A stretch of DNA of 49,770 bases from Methylobacter sp. (lineage in GTDB: Bacteria > Pseudomonadota > Gammaproteobacteria > Methylococcales > Methylomonadaceae), in contig JAUYMY010000042.1 of assembly GCA_030699385.1 (NCBI GenBank), positions 1 through 49,770 on the forward strand. The letters run 5' to 3'. This document shows, piece after piece, positions 17,312 through 26,402 of the stretch. Within the stretch, counting starts at the first letter, position 1, and each line of letters opens with the position of its first letter. The notes beneath the pieces are model-generated. The model made no database searches, was not told the DNA's origin, and saw only the letters and a list, made by a program, of their open reading frames with translations. The position numbers and the translations under genes are program-made.

Positions 17312-19753
17312 ATGCAACTTCCTGAACTTCTACTAATTTTATTGCTTTTTTTGGCGCTGGCGGTGATGGTGACCGGCTTGGGAAAATTTTTGCGTTTGCC
17401 TTATACCGTTCTGTTGGTGCTCATCGGCTTAGCGCTTAATGTGCTGGCGCCGTTGTCGCCTTACACCGCGTTAATTACAGAATTTCGTTTGACCCATGAT
17501 TTGGTGTTGTTTGTGTTTTTACCGGGGCTGATTTTTGACTCGGCCTTAAGTCTTGATGCCCGTGCTTTGCTGAAAGATTTGGTTCCGGTTTTAGTGATGG
17601 CGATTCCCGGTATGCTCATTTCCGCTGTGCTGGTGGGTTTGGGCTTGGTGTTTTCGATAAATCTGGATTTAACGGTTGCTTTACTTTTTGGCGCCTTAAT
17701 TTCGGCGACCGACCCGGTTGCTGTCATTGCTTTATTTAAAGAGTTGGGCGTTAACCGGCGCTTGACGGTCTTGGTCGAAGGCGAATCCTTGTTGAATGAT
17801 GCGACCGCGATTGTATTGTTTAATATTTTACTGGTTTTCATTGTGCAGGATGGATTTCTGACCGGCGATATTTTTACCGCAGCAACTGATTTCATTAAAG
17901 TTTTTTTTGGCGGCATTGTCGTGGGTGTGGTGCTGGGTGTCGTGATCAGCGAGCTGATTGTCAGGCTAAAACAAAGCGGTAACAGCGTGGTGTTGGTTGC
18001 GACACTGATTATGGCTTATTTAAGTTTTATCGTTGCGGAACAGTTTTTTCATGTTTCCGGCGTGATGTCGGTGTTATCGGCAGCGCTTTTTTTAAGCGCT
18101 ACAGGATTGCCACGGCTGTCCGAACATAGCGAACAGGACATTCGTGAATTTTGGGCGGCAGTCGCATTAATTTTTAATTCGCTGCTGTTTATTATGATTG
18201 GCTTGTCGGTGGACATCGGCTCCTTGTTGAGCAGTTGGGAGCCGGTATTATGGGCGATGCTGGCGGTTGCGATTGCACGAGCGGCCAGTGTTTATGGCTT
18301 GATCCCGTTGACGACTTTTGCCTTCGCCTTGCCTAAAATCAAATTAGATAGCCAGCATGTGATGTGGTGGGGCGGGTTAAAAGGCGGCTTGGCTATCGCC
18401 ATCGTTTTTTCTATTCCCGATACGGTGGCGGAAAAACAGCTATTAACCGAGTTGACGCTGGGCGTGGTGCTGATTAGCTTACTGGTCAATGCGTCGATGC
18501 TCAGGCCCTTACTGCACTGGCTAAAAGTCGACCGGCTCAGCGAGGAAGAATGGCTGGAATGGCAACAAAGCAAGGTGCGGGTAAAGCGGTCAATCGAACA
18601 GGTGTTGCATGATTTTTCCAGTGTAAATCTGCTGGACGGCAAGCTTGAATCTTCGGTGGTTTCGGCATTGCGCAAAAACTTACAGTCTAAGTCAGGCAGT
18701 TTGAGCGAAGCGCAATTGCTTAAACAAGTGCATTTGCAAGTCTTGCAATCCGAAGAGGAAGAATTAGAGCGCTTGAGTGATATAGGCTTGGTTAATTATT
18801 ATAATTATTTGAATTTTAAAGATATTCTGACAAAAGATAAGGCGAAAAGTAGCGTTGAGTTAGTGCTGCCGCAACCTGAACGACAGGCATCGACGAATCC
18901 GTTTTTGCGCTTTGAAATGGCAATGATCAAATATTTAAGCGAATATAATTGGACGCTCTGCTTGTTGGTTAAATACCAAAGCAGCCGGTTTTCAAATTTG
19001 ATCCGCCATGATATTGCCGGCGCCTTATTGGCTCATGAAGCCTTGCTCAAACTGAAGCAATTTGAACAAAGTCTGCCCGGACGTAATCTGGATGCGCTAA
19101 AAACGATTTACCAAGATCGCTTAAATCGCAGGCAAGGGCGGTTAAAACAATTTAGTCTCGTTTTTCCTGATTTTTATCATCAGTACGAATATCGGTTATT
19201 TCAGGAAGTTGCGCTGCTGTACTCGCTGGAATGCGTCACGGACGAGCATGAGCACGGTAAATTATCGACTAAAGTGTTTCGGCGTCTGGAAAAAAGCCTG
19301 ATGGATGCGCAAAAGCAATTGCCGTCGATGACAGCGAACTTGAGCTTGGTCAAGCGCGATAATTGGCTCGACAGTGTGCCGTTATTTTCTGGATTACCTA
19401 AAGCCGTTATCAGCCGTTTGGCGAAAAATGCGCACTATATTAGCTTTTTGCCGGAAGATACCGTGTTTAACGAAGGCGATAAGGGCGATTCGGTTTATAT
19501 TCTGGTCAGCGGCAGCGTTAATGTGTTTAAGCGGAATGAGCGTGGCGAAAGCTTTCATGCTGCGGAGTTGCGTAAAGGCAGTTTTATCGGTGAACACGCG
19601 TTATCGGCCAAGTCAATCAGAACCGCGACGGTGCGTGCAAAAACCTATATTACGCTGCTGCGCTTAACCGCTGATGAGGTGGTGGCTCTATCGAAAGATG
19701 CGCCGGAATTAGCCATGCGGCTACGTGATGCCGAATTTGGTCATTATGCGTGA
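17312..19753 (+). CDS. Na+/H+ antiporter (CPA1 type) with C-terminal cyclic-nucleotide-binding domain
   Basis: The first 400 residues are a 12-helix cation/proton antiporter core with ATDPVAV at 132-138 and GESLLND at 157-163, the ND pair being typical of electroneutral CPA1 exchangers. A long helical cytosolic region (about 410-680) follows. Residues about 690-805 are a cNMP-binding fold: PLFSGLPKAVISRLA, then FNEGDKGDSVYILVSGSVNVF, then GSFIGEHALSAKSIRTATVRA. The canonical Arg of the phosphate cassette (GE...R.A) is seen as GEHALSAKSIRTATV. The layout resembles SLC9C-type exchangers. I prefer ATG 17312, with AAGTGA 6 bases upstream; a GTG at 17303 is possible. A Na+ antiporter beside N-ATPase genes fits a Na+ economy, by inference. 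Confidence 0.88.
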   Translation: MQLPELLLILLLFLALAVMVTGLGKFLRLPYTVLLVLIGLALNVLAPLSPYTALITEFRLTHDLVLFVFLPGLIFDSALSLDARALLKDLVPVLVMAIPGMLISAVLVGLGLVFSINLDLTVALLFGALISATDPVAVIALFKELGVNRRLTVLVEGESLLNDATAIVLFNILLVFIVQDGFLTGDIFTAATDFIKVFFGGIVVGVVLGVVISELIVRLKQSGNSVVLVATLIMAYLSFIVAEQFFHVSGVMSVLSAALFLSATGLPRLSEHSEQDIREFWAAVALIFNSLLFIMIGLSVDIGSLLSSWEPVLWAMLAVAIARAASVYGLIPLTTFAFALPKIKLDSQHVMWWGGLKGGLAIAIVFSIPDTVAEKQLLTELTLGVVLISLLVNASMLRPLLHWLKVDRLSEEEWLEWQQSKVRVKRSIEQVLHDFSSVNLLDGKLESSVVSALRKNLQSKSGSLSEAQLLKQVHLQVLQSEEEELERLSDIGLVNYYNYLNFKDILTKDKAKSSVELVLPQPERQASTNPFLRFEMAMIKYLSEYNWTLCLLVKYQSSRFSNLIRHDIAGALLAHEALLKLKQFEQSLPGRNLDALKTIYQDRLNRRQGRLKQFSLVFPDFYHQYEYRLFQEVALLYSLECVTDEHEHGKLSTKVFRRLEKSLMDAQKQLPSMTANLSLVKRDNWLDSVPLFSGLPKAVISRLAKNAHYISFLPEDTVFNEGDKGDSVYILVSGSVNVFKRNERGESFHAAELRKGSFIGEHALSAKSIRTATVRAKTYITLLRLTADEVVALSKDAPELAMRLRDAEFGHYA

Positions 19754-19778
19754 TTACGGCTTGCAGCCGGAGTGCAGA

Positions 19779-19974
19779 CGATTTCTAAGAAAAAATGGTC
19801 CCTTGATAATCAAAAACTGTAGAAAAACAGAGTCCACGAAAGTCACGAAAAAAAAGCAGTAAAATAATGGCCTTGCTTATTTTCGTGTCGCCTGGAGATG
19901 CCTACTTTTGGCTTTTCGTGTTTTTCGTGCTTTTCGTGGACAATTATTTGGGGCTGTTTTTTTCAGGAAATCGC
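19779..19974. repeat. MITE-like CACGAAA element, copy B, with nested unit
   Basis: Ends: CGATTTCTAAGAAA on the left and TTTTTTCAGGAAATCG on the right. The core is GTCCACGAAAGTCACGAAAA ... CTTTTCGTGGACAATT. It is longer than copy A because the short GCCTGGAG.TGCCTACTTTTGG unit (19888-19912) and neighbouring bases are inserted between two TTTTCGTG blocks. It sits between convergent genes. Confidence 0.65.
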
Positions 19975-20027
19975 TTTACTTATTCATTCCTTAGGGTAAT
20001 CAAACTGCAATTACCAATCGCTCACGC

Positions 20028-22361
20028 CTACTTGTTCACCGTAAATCCAACAACTTCAGCGCCGATCATCACCTTAAATTCTCCCGGCTCGACAATCCTT
20101 TTAAGATCGACGCCGATAAACGACAAATCTTGCGGTGTTAAAACAAAGCTTAATTCCTCGGTTTGACCCGGCGCTAATTCGACTTTTTTAAAGGCTTTCA
20201 GTTGTTTATTAGGCCGTGTGACCGAGGCCGCCACATCATTGATATAAACCAACACCGTTTCTTTGCCGGTTAAGGTGCCGGTATTTGTAACCTTGACGCT
20301 GACAGTGATGTTTTCGTCCATGCCGATGTTGTCTTTATCCACTTTTAAACCGCTGCCGGCAAACGTGGTATAGCTCAAACCATGACCGAACGGATACAGC
20401 GGGTTATAGGTATTCTGTTCAAACGATTCTATCGGCTTGTAATCGTAGGGCGTAATGCCGTTAGTGTCGCGCGGGTAAGTAATCGGCAGTTTGCCGCTGG
20501 GGTTGACCTCGCCGTACACAATATCGGCAATCGCCTCGCCGCCTTCCATGCCCGGCAAAAAGCCCAAAATAACGCCGGAAGCCCGTTCGGCAATCGAAGT
20601 AATAATGCGTGGACGACCACCCAAGGTCAGCAAAATAACCGGCTTTCCGGTCGCAAGCGCAGCATGGGCCAGATCAAGTTGCGCCGGGTCAAGATTTAGC
20701 GTTTCGATATTGCCCGGCGTTTCGGTGTAGGTTTGTTCGCCCAGACTGAGCAAAATCACGTCGTGGTTTTTCGCTTCCTCAATGACCTGTTGAATATCGC
20801 TTGGCGTAGCCCCGGCGATATGCGTGACTTTACCGGTCGATTTTTGCTGTAATGCTTCCAGCACCGTCAATTTTTCTTGCGGATAGAGTTCCTCAGCCGC
20901 GCCCTGCCAGGTAATCGTCCAGCCGCCATTCAGCACGCTCAATAAATTGGCGGTCGGCCCGGTCACTAAAATACGGGCGTCTTTTTTTAGCGGCAGGCTA
21001 TTGTTTGCGTTTTTAGCCAACACAATCGATTCCCGCGCCGCTTGGCGATTGGTTTCTATCGCTTCCGCTGTGGCAAAATTGCCGGCAATCGGCAACAGTG
21101 GCTTGGGCTCGAATAAGCCGGCCTGATATTTCACCGTCAGAATCCTGGACACCGCTTCATCGATACGCGTCAGCGGCACCTCGCCGGATTTAACCAAGTC
21201 GAGCAGCAAATCGTAAAACGAAAAATCGAACGGCACCATGCTCATATCGATGCCGGCCATTACTGCGATTTTGACCGCTTCTTTGGGTGACGCCGCCATT
21301 TTGTCACGGCTATAAAGGCGCTCGATGTCGGCCCAATCGGACACGGTAAAGCCTTTAAAACCGAGTTCGCCGCGTAAAATCGTGGTCAAATAATGATGGT
21401 TGGCGTGTCCGGGGATGCCGTCGACTTCCGCCGAATTGACCATCACCGTCGGCGCGCCGGCTTTTATACCTGCTTCAAAAGTCGGCAAAAAATATTCGCG
21501 CAAGGTTCTTTCGCCAATCCAGGCCGGGGTGCGGTCTTTGCCGTTCAGCGGGTAGCTGTAACCGACATAATGTTTCAGGCAAGTGGGCATTTTACCGGCA
21601 GCGGAAAAGTCATCGCCCTGATGGCCTTTAATATAAGACGTGCCCATTACCGTCGCCAAATGTACATCTTCGCCGAAAGTTTCCCACAGGCGCGGCCACA
21701 GCGGTTGGCGGCCAATATCCATCACCGTGGAAAAATTCCATTGCAGACCGGAAGCGCTGACTTCGCGGGCGGTGATTTCGCCTTCCTTAACAGCCAGATC
21801 GGTATTGAAAGTCGCCGCCATGTTAATCGCCTGCGGAAACAACACTGCATTTTGCGTGTAAGTGGCGCCATGAATCGCATCGATGCCGTAAATGACCGGG
21901 ATTTTCAAGCGCGTTTTGGCCGCAGCATCCTGCACCGTGCGGGTCATTTTGCGCCATATTTCAATCGATTGCGCCTTGTTGTCGGGGGTAAACGGCGTGT
22001 TAAGAATGGAGCCGACGTGGTGCTTTATCACCGCGTCTTCCAGCTTGACTGGATCAATTTGATCCTCGGCGTTTTGCTCTTTAGGCACGCCAATCACAGT
22101 AAAATCAACCTGCGTCATTTGCCCGACTTTTTCTTCCAGCGTCATCAGAGACAATAGCTGTTTGACTTTATGTTCTATTATTTTGTTTGATTCTTGTGCG
22201 CCCACAACGTGCCCCGGCATGACCAATAAAATGAAAATAAGCGGTAGGAGCGGCCAGCGAGCCGCGAATGTGTGCTGTTCGCGGCTCGGTGGCCGCTCCC
22301 GCAGCGTGTGTATAAAAATGAGCGCGGCGCGTGGGAGCGAAAAAAAAGTCATTTTAAACAT
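20028..22361 (-). CDS. GH3 family beta-glucosidase, exported (BglX-like)
   Basis: Hydrolyses beta-glucosides or beta-glucans from the non-reducing end. The 777-residue product has the GH3 N-terminal barrel (LLSLMTLEEKVGQMTQ near 69-84; KHYVGYSYP near 263), the nucleophile Asp in FTVSDWAD (D342), the C-terminal alpha/beta domain with LLSLGEQTYTETPGN, then GRPRIITS, YPFGHGLSYT and a fibronectin-III-like end. The ATG overlaps the stop of the GH5 gene (TGATG) and has GGAGG upstream. Residues 8-40 are encoded by a REP-like repeat lying in frame inside the signal-peptide region; a second hydrophobic stretch (LLPLIFILLVMPGHVVGA) follows it and may be the working signal. Confidence 0.9.
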   Translation of the reverse strand: MFKMTFFSLPRAALIFIHTLRERPPSREQHTFAARWPLLPLIFILLVMPGHVVGAQESNKIIEHKVKQLLSLMTLEEKVGQMTQVDFTVIGVPKEQNAEDQIDPVKLEDAVIKHHVGSILNTPFTPDNKAQSIEIWRKMTRTVQDAAAKTRLKIPVIYGIDAIHGATYTQNAVLFPQAINMAATFNTDLAVKEGEITAREVSASGLQWNFSTVMDIGRQPLWPRLWETFGEDVHLATVMGTSYIKGHQGDDFSAAGKMPTCLKHYVGYSYPLNGKDRTPAWIGERTLREYFLPTFEAGIKAGAPTVMVNSAEVDGIPGHANHHYLTTILRGELGFKGFTVSDWADIERLYSRDKMAASPKEAVKIAVMAGIDMSMVPFDFSFYDLLLDLVKSGEVPLTRIDEAVSRILTVKYQAGLFEPKPLLPIAGNFATAEAIETNRQAARESIVLAKNANNSLPLKKDARILVTGPTANLLSVLNGGWTITWQGAAEELYPQEKLTVLEALQQKSTGKVTHIAGATPSDIQQVIEEAKNHDVILLSLGEQTYTETPGNIETLNLDPAQLDLAHAALATGKPVILLTLGGRPRIITSIAERASGVILGFLPGMEGGEAIADIVYGEVNPSGKLPITYPRDTNGITPYDYKPIESFEQNTYNPLYPFGHGLSYTTFAGSGLKVDKDNIGMDENITVSVKVTNTGTLTGKETVLVYINDVAASVTRPNKQLKAFKKVELAPGQTEELSFVLTPQDLSFIGVDLKRIVEPGEFKVMIGAEVVGFTVNK
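22244..22340. repeat. REP-like palindrome, copy 2, inside the GH3 coding region
   Basis: GGTAGGAGCGGCCAGCGAGC and CGCGAATG are followed by TGTTCGCGGCTCGGTGGCCG and CTCCCGC, then the GTGTGTATAAAAATGAG tail shared with 1-57. Its length and phase keep the GH3 frame open. Confidence 0.75.
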
Positions 22362-23473
22362 CAGGCAAACCTCCGGGGAAGCCAGCCCTTTTCCACGCAA
22401 TCGCGAAAATTCCATGCTGTCGCTGTTTCGGTCTTGTAACTCCAAAAAAACCAGCCCAGATATTTTTCAAAACTCAGTAATTGCGCCGCCGCATAAGCGC
22501 GATAAGCAATATCCAGTTGAAAACTGTCCATTTCTTGCAATGCATGATTAAACGGGCCTTCCGCCCATAACGATACCATTCGTAAATCCAAACCTAAACT
22601 CCACTCGCCGACATAAGCCCAACCCAGCTCATTGATGATTTCGTCTGCCTCATTTTTCCAGCCAATCGCGGCTTTTTGAATATGGCCGTAAATATCGGTA
22701 TCGATGTCTTCACTGACAAAACACTGGTAACGATGAATGTCGAGCACCACATTGCTAAATTCCGGTTCGGCTAAAAAACCGGTATATTCCCGAAACGAAC
22801 GAAAGCCATCGTGATAAACCACGGCGACATTTTCTGGCTGACAGTATTTGCGAATACGCTGGTAGGCTTCGGTGATATATTTTTTCAACAGCGCGGTGTC
22901 TATGTCCCAATGCGGTTCATTCAATACTTCGATGGCATGTAAAGCCGAACGTGCATGATAACGCTCGGCCAAACGCTCCAATACCAACAGTGCATAATCG
23001 ATGTATTCCGGCTGGGTATGCCACTCGCACACATCCTGTATGCCGCCGTTATCAAAGCCGTTTTGGCAACCGGGTGCGGCGTGTAAATCCAGCACTATCA
23101 GTAAACCGAGCTGTTCTGCCCAATCAAAAGCCCGATCCAGCACGGCTATGCCGCCTTCAACAAAGGGGAATTCAATTTCGCCATAGCTGCGATGATAAGG
23201 GTAACCCGCGCCGAAAATCCAATGGCCTACCGGTATCCGCAGGGCGTTAATGCCCACCTCGGCCAGCCAGACAAAATCGTCGCGGGTAATGAAGCTGTCC
23301 CAGTGTTGTTTCAGTGCCGGCGCGGCATTAGCGCCGAGTTCAACGCAATAAGCGGTTTCGTCTTTTGCTTGTAAACCTTCAAACACACTCGGCGTCATCC
23401 ATTTTTCCAGCACCAGCCAGCCGCCCAGATTGACGCCGCGTATTTTTTTGCCGTATTGATGCTCACGCTGCAT
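22361..23473 (-). CDS. GH5 family glucanase (exo-1,3-beta-glucanase-like)
   Basis: The 370-residue retaining glycoside hydrolase resembles GH5 subfamily 9 exo-beta-1,3-glucanases: IRGVNLGGWLVLEKWMTPS near the N-terminus, NALRIPVGHW, LDLHAAPGCQNGFDNGG, the acid/base Glu in EVLNEPH (E186) and the nucleophile Glu in YVGEWSLG (E290). There is no signal peptide, so a cytoplasmic location is inferred, whereas its GH3 neighbour appears exported. It is the middle gene of a tight unit (10-base gap to the ABC gene, 1-base overlap with GH3). Likely substrate: beta-1,3-glucan oligomers, by family. Confidence 0.88.
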   Translation of the reverse strand: MQREHQYGKKIRGVNLGGWLVLEKWMTPSVFEGLQAKDETAYCVELGANAAPALKQHWDSFITRDDFVWLAEVGINALRIPVGHWIFGAGYPYHRSYGEIEFPFVEGGIAVLDRAFDWAEQLGLLIVLDLHAAPGCQNGFDNGGIQDVCEWHTQPEYIDYALLVLERLAERYHARSALHAIEVLNEPHWDIDTALLKKYITEAYQRIRKYCQPENVAVVYHDGFRSFREYTGFLAEPEFSNVVLDIHRYQCFVSEDIDTDIYGHIQKAAIGWKNEADEIINELGWAYVGEWSLGLDLRMVSLWAEGPFNHALQEMDSFQLDIAYRAYAAAQLLSFEKYLGWFFWSYKTETATAWNFRDCVEKGWLPRRFA

Positions 23474-23482
23474 TTGAAAACC

Positions 23483-25171
23483 TTATACCACAATGCGCCG
23501 CTGATGAAATGCTTCAGCCAGCGGTTCATTGGTGATGGTCAAAATCGCGGCATCAGGCAGTTGTTGCGCGATCAACCGCAACATTTTCATTTCATTTGAA
23601 GAATCCAAAGAATCCATCGACTCTTGCAATAAAATCCATTTAGGCCGCTGCAACAACAAGCGCACCACGCCAACACGTTGTTGCTGTTCGCGAGACAGCG
23701 CACTGACCCAATGATCAACTTTATCGAGTTGCATCAATAACTCATCCAGCCCAACCAATTCCAGTGCATCTTTCATGGCGGCCTCGGTATAGTCGGCATG
23801 TGCTGATGGATAACAAATAGCGGCGCGCAAGGTGCCGGTCGGCAAATAGGGACGCGGCGGCATAAAAAAGACCGGCGCATCAGGCAGCTCAATCAGGCCT
23901 TCACCCCAAGGCCATAGACCGACAATCGCCTTAAATAATTTTGAACCGGTAAAAGCATTACCGGTAATCAACACATGTTCCCCCGGTTTTATTTCAGCGT
24001 TGACAGCTGATACGCAGACAACGCCGTCCAGCCTGATAATGCATACATCAGACAGGCGCAACACATTCTGCCCGGTTTTTTCCAGGCGAATGCGATGCGG
24101 ATCGTAGCGAATAATTTCCTGATCCAGCTGTTCCAGCGCATTAGCCAGACCCAATATCCGTTCAACCGAAGCGCGCCATTCGGCCACTTTCGCCATGTTG
24201 TCAACCGGCCAGGACAGGGCGCCAGCCGTTTGCTGGAAGGCTTGAGCCGACTGCATCAACGCGCCTAGCGAGATACTGCCCAAAATATAGCGTGGCGCCG
24301 ACACCAGAATCGGGAACGCCATCGACAACACCGAATAGCCTGAGGTGAGCATGAATAAATGTGACCAGGTATGCGTTTGCCGGTGCCAAGCCTGGACAAT
24401 ATCATTAAAAAGGCCGATGAAACGGAAGCGCTCATTGTCTTCGCCATGCACCAAGGCAATCGCCAGTGAATTTTCCCGCGCACTGACCAAACCGAATCTA
24501 AAGTTGGCTTCTACGGTTTGTCGGGAATCAGTCGCCGCCGTAAAAGGTTTGCCTAACATCCAACCCAAAGTAGACGCGCAAGCTGCATAAATCATCGCCA
24601 GCCAAACCAAATGCCCGTGAATGACAAACTCGGTGAAGCCCAGATCAAGCGTCACCGTGCCGGAAAGCGTCCACAAAATTTTAGTAAAACTACCCAGCAA
24701 CAATAAGCAATAAATTAAGGAATGACACAAATCAATCGCGTGTTCAGTGGACAGACGAATATCTTCAGCGATACGGCCGTCAGGATTATCGTGCGCACCC
24801 TGAATATGCGTCACCAAATAATGCCGTCCATCGGTCATCCACTGACCGATTAATCGGTGCGTCAACCAGCTGCGCCAATCGAGCTGAATACGCCGTTTAA
24901 CTTTGAAATGGGTGGTGGTCACTGCAATATTGGCGGCAAAAATCACCACAATCAGACCGATTTGAGTGAACAAACCGCTCATTGAGCGCTGCTCCAGCGC
25001 ATTGAACAGATCGGCGCTCCATTCGGTAATGATCACCGCAATGCCGATTTGCATCACCGTCAGCAAAAATAAACCCAACGCCAAGCCACGGATAGTTGAC
25101 TTATTTTCAGAGTTCCAAAAAGGCCCCGCTAAGCGAATGAATTGAATGAAAAATCCGTTTGAAAATTGCAA
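23483..25171 (-). CDS. SbmA/BacA/YddA-type ABC membrane protein with degenerate ATPase domain
   Basis: The membrane domain (about 1-345) matches the SbmA/BacA-like fold: GPFWNSENKS, then DWRSWLTHRLIGQWM, then NPDGRIAEDIRL. The ATP-binding domain (about 372-562) has lost its key residues: Walker A reads GNAFTGSK (404-411) instead of GxSGxGKS, the Q-loop MPPRPY has Pro for Gln, the signature is LSREQ (492-496), Walker B is ILLQE and the H-loop residue is Asn (N548). Hydrolysis is therefore doubtful. I chose the TTG at 25171, which has GAGGAG 8 bases upstream and gives the family N-terminus. It is the first gene of the GH5-GH3 unit. Confidence 0.82.
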   Translation of the reverse strand: MQFSNGFFIQFIRLAGPFWNSENKSTIRGLALGLFLLTVMQIGIAVIITEWSADLFNALEQRSMSGLFTQIGLIVVIFAANIAVTTTHFKVKRRIQLDWRSWLTHRLIGQWMTDGRHYLVTHIQGAHDNPDGRIAEDIRLSTEHAIDLCHSLIYCLLLLGSFTKILWTLSGTVTLDLGFTEFVIHGHLVWLAMIYAACASTLGWMLGKPFTAATDSRQTVEANFRFGLVSARENSLAIALVHGEDNERFRFIGLFNDIVQAWHRQTHTWSHLFMLTSGYSVLSMAFPILVSAPRYILGSISLGALMQSAQAFQQTAGALSWPVDNMAKVAEWRASVERILGLANALEQLDQEIIRYDPHRIRLEKTGQNVLRLSDVCIIRLDGVVCVSAVNAEIKPGEHVLITGNAFTGSKLFKAIVGLWPWGEGLIELPDAPVFFMPPRPYLPTGTLRAAICYPSAHADYTEAAMKDALELVGLDELLMQLDKVDHWVSALSREQQQRVGVVRLLLQRPKWILLQESMDSLDSSNEMKMLRLIAQQLPDAAILTITNEPLAEAFHQRRIVV

Positions 25172-25474
25172 AGGATAACTCCTCGTTAAAATAAAATAGT
25201 TACACATCAAAAAGCGGCTTTTTTCTTGTTCTAGTACGCGCCGCTTGCTGATAATCATAGGTTGTACAGCTAATTTAAGCTTTGCTCAGTCTAGTTTAAT
25301 TTTGCCAATTAGTATAACTTTGTAAGCCAATTACCCTTGATTCAAGCGTTGCAAGTTAGAGCGTTAAAAGTATAAATTATTTAGCGCTGTGCCAAAACCG
25401 CGCCTATCACGTATCATTCAAACGCCGGCTTTTTGCTAAAGCTGACGACATCAATTTAACAAGGATATAAGACA
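25172..25474. other. Divergent control region of the ABC-GH5-GH3 unit and the phosphodiesterase gene
   Basis: AT-rich and without genes. A sigma-70-like promoter toward the phosphodiesterase is marked separately; I see no strong promoter for the leftward unit. Confidence 0.4.
25349..25376 (+). promoter_or_regulatory. Candidate sigma-70 promoter TTGCAA-N16-TATAAA
   Basis: It lies about 100 bases upstream of the glycerophosphodiesterase ATG. Boxes match four of six and five of six consensus bases. Confidence 0.4.
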
Positions 25475-26248
25475 ATGAACACCCCTAATAAATGTCTGGT
25501 CTTCGCTCACCGTGGCGGCAATAAAGAGACTGGCGATGTGGCCGAAAACACCCGCGCGGCTTTTGATAAAGCACTGCAATACCCGATTGACGGTATTGAA
25601 ACCGATGTGCAATTGAGCCTGGATGACGAGCCGGTGCTTTGGCATGACTGGCATTTGGACAAGGCAGGGCATCCGGGAAAATGTATCGACGATTTCACCC
25701 TAGAGCAACTTGAGCAGATGGATTTTTCCAGCTATGTCTCGCCTAACACCCTGGCAGAAGGCGCGCTGAGCCTTAAAGAATTTATCGGTACTTATCAGGG
25801 GCGTTGCGGCCTGGATATCGAGCTTAAAAGTCGCGATGAAGAATCGCCACAGCGACTGGAAAAAAAAATAGAACGCATGTTGGCGCTGATTGGCGGTTTG
25901 GCCGAAGAGGGCGTTTTTATTTCCTCATACAGTCTTCCCGGCCTGGTTATTTGTCATCAACAAGCACCGGAGTTGCCGCTTTATTACCTATTGTCAGGCC
26001 ACCACACACAAGCCGACATTGAACAATTATTGGCAGAACACCCGTTTCTCGCCGGCTTTTGCCTGCCCATCGACATACATAATCAATCGATTGCAACACT
26101 GCTGCGCGAGCGCGGCAAAAAAGCCGGCGTTTATACCTGCAACAGCGTCGAGGCTATTCAAAAAGCGCTGGATTTGGAGGTCGATATTTTGATTACCGAT
26201 TATCCTCAACAGACCTTGCAGATGCGTGAGCAGCATTGTCTTAGATGA
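25475..26248 (+). CDS. Glycerophosphodiester phosphodiesterase family protein
   Basis: Hydrolyses glycerophosphodiesters to glycerol-3-phosphate and an alcohol. The 257-residue product has the GDPD motifs AHRGGN (11-16), ENTRAAF, GIETDVQLS, WHDWHLDK and IELKSR, and ends with VYTCNSVEAIQKALDLEVDILITDYP. There is no signal peptide, so it resembles the cytosolic UgpQ type. AAGGA lies upstream of the ATG. The HD pair of the usual HD.....T motif is kept as HDWHLDK. Confidence 0.9.
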   Translation: MNTPNKCLVFAHRGGNKETGDVAENTRAAFDKALQYPIDGIETDVQLSLDDEPVLWHDWHLDKAGHPGKCIDDFTLEQLEQMDFSSYVSPNTLAEGALSLKEFIGTYQGRCGLDIELKSRDEESPQRLEKKIERMLALIGGLAEEGVFISSYSLPGLVICHQQAPELPLYYLLSGHHTQADIEQLLAEHPFLAGFCLPIDIHNQSIATLLRERGKKAGVYTCNSVEAIQKALDLEVDILITDYPQQTLQMREQHCLR

Positions 26249-26402
26249 TTGACGTTGAATTGTTGGCCTGTCCTTGTCAGGAAGTCAGTTTAAAAAAGTC
26301 CGGCACGAACGCAGATTGTTGCAATCGGCTATAATTCCGGCGTTTAAACGAAAATGGCGCGGTGACAGCGTGTTGCGACATCACTCACTTTAGAGAAACA
26401 TT

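Noticed and set aside
21393..22157. 254-codon rightward open frame inside the GH3 gene
   Set aside because: It is antisense to conserved GH3 motifs, and its product shows no domain pattern.
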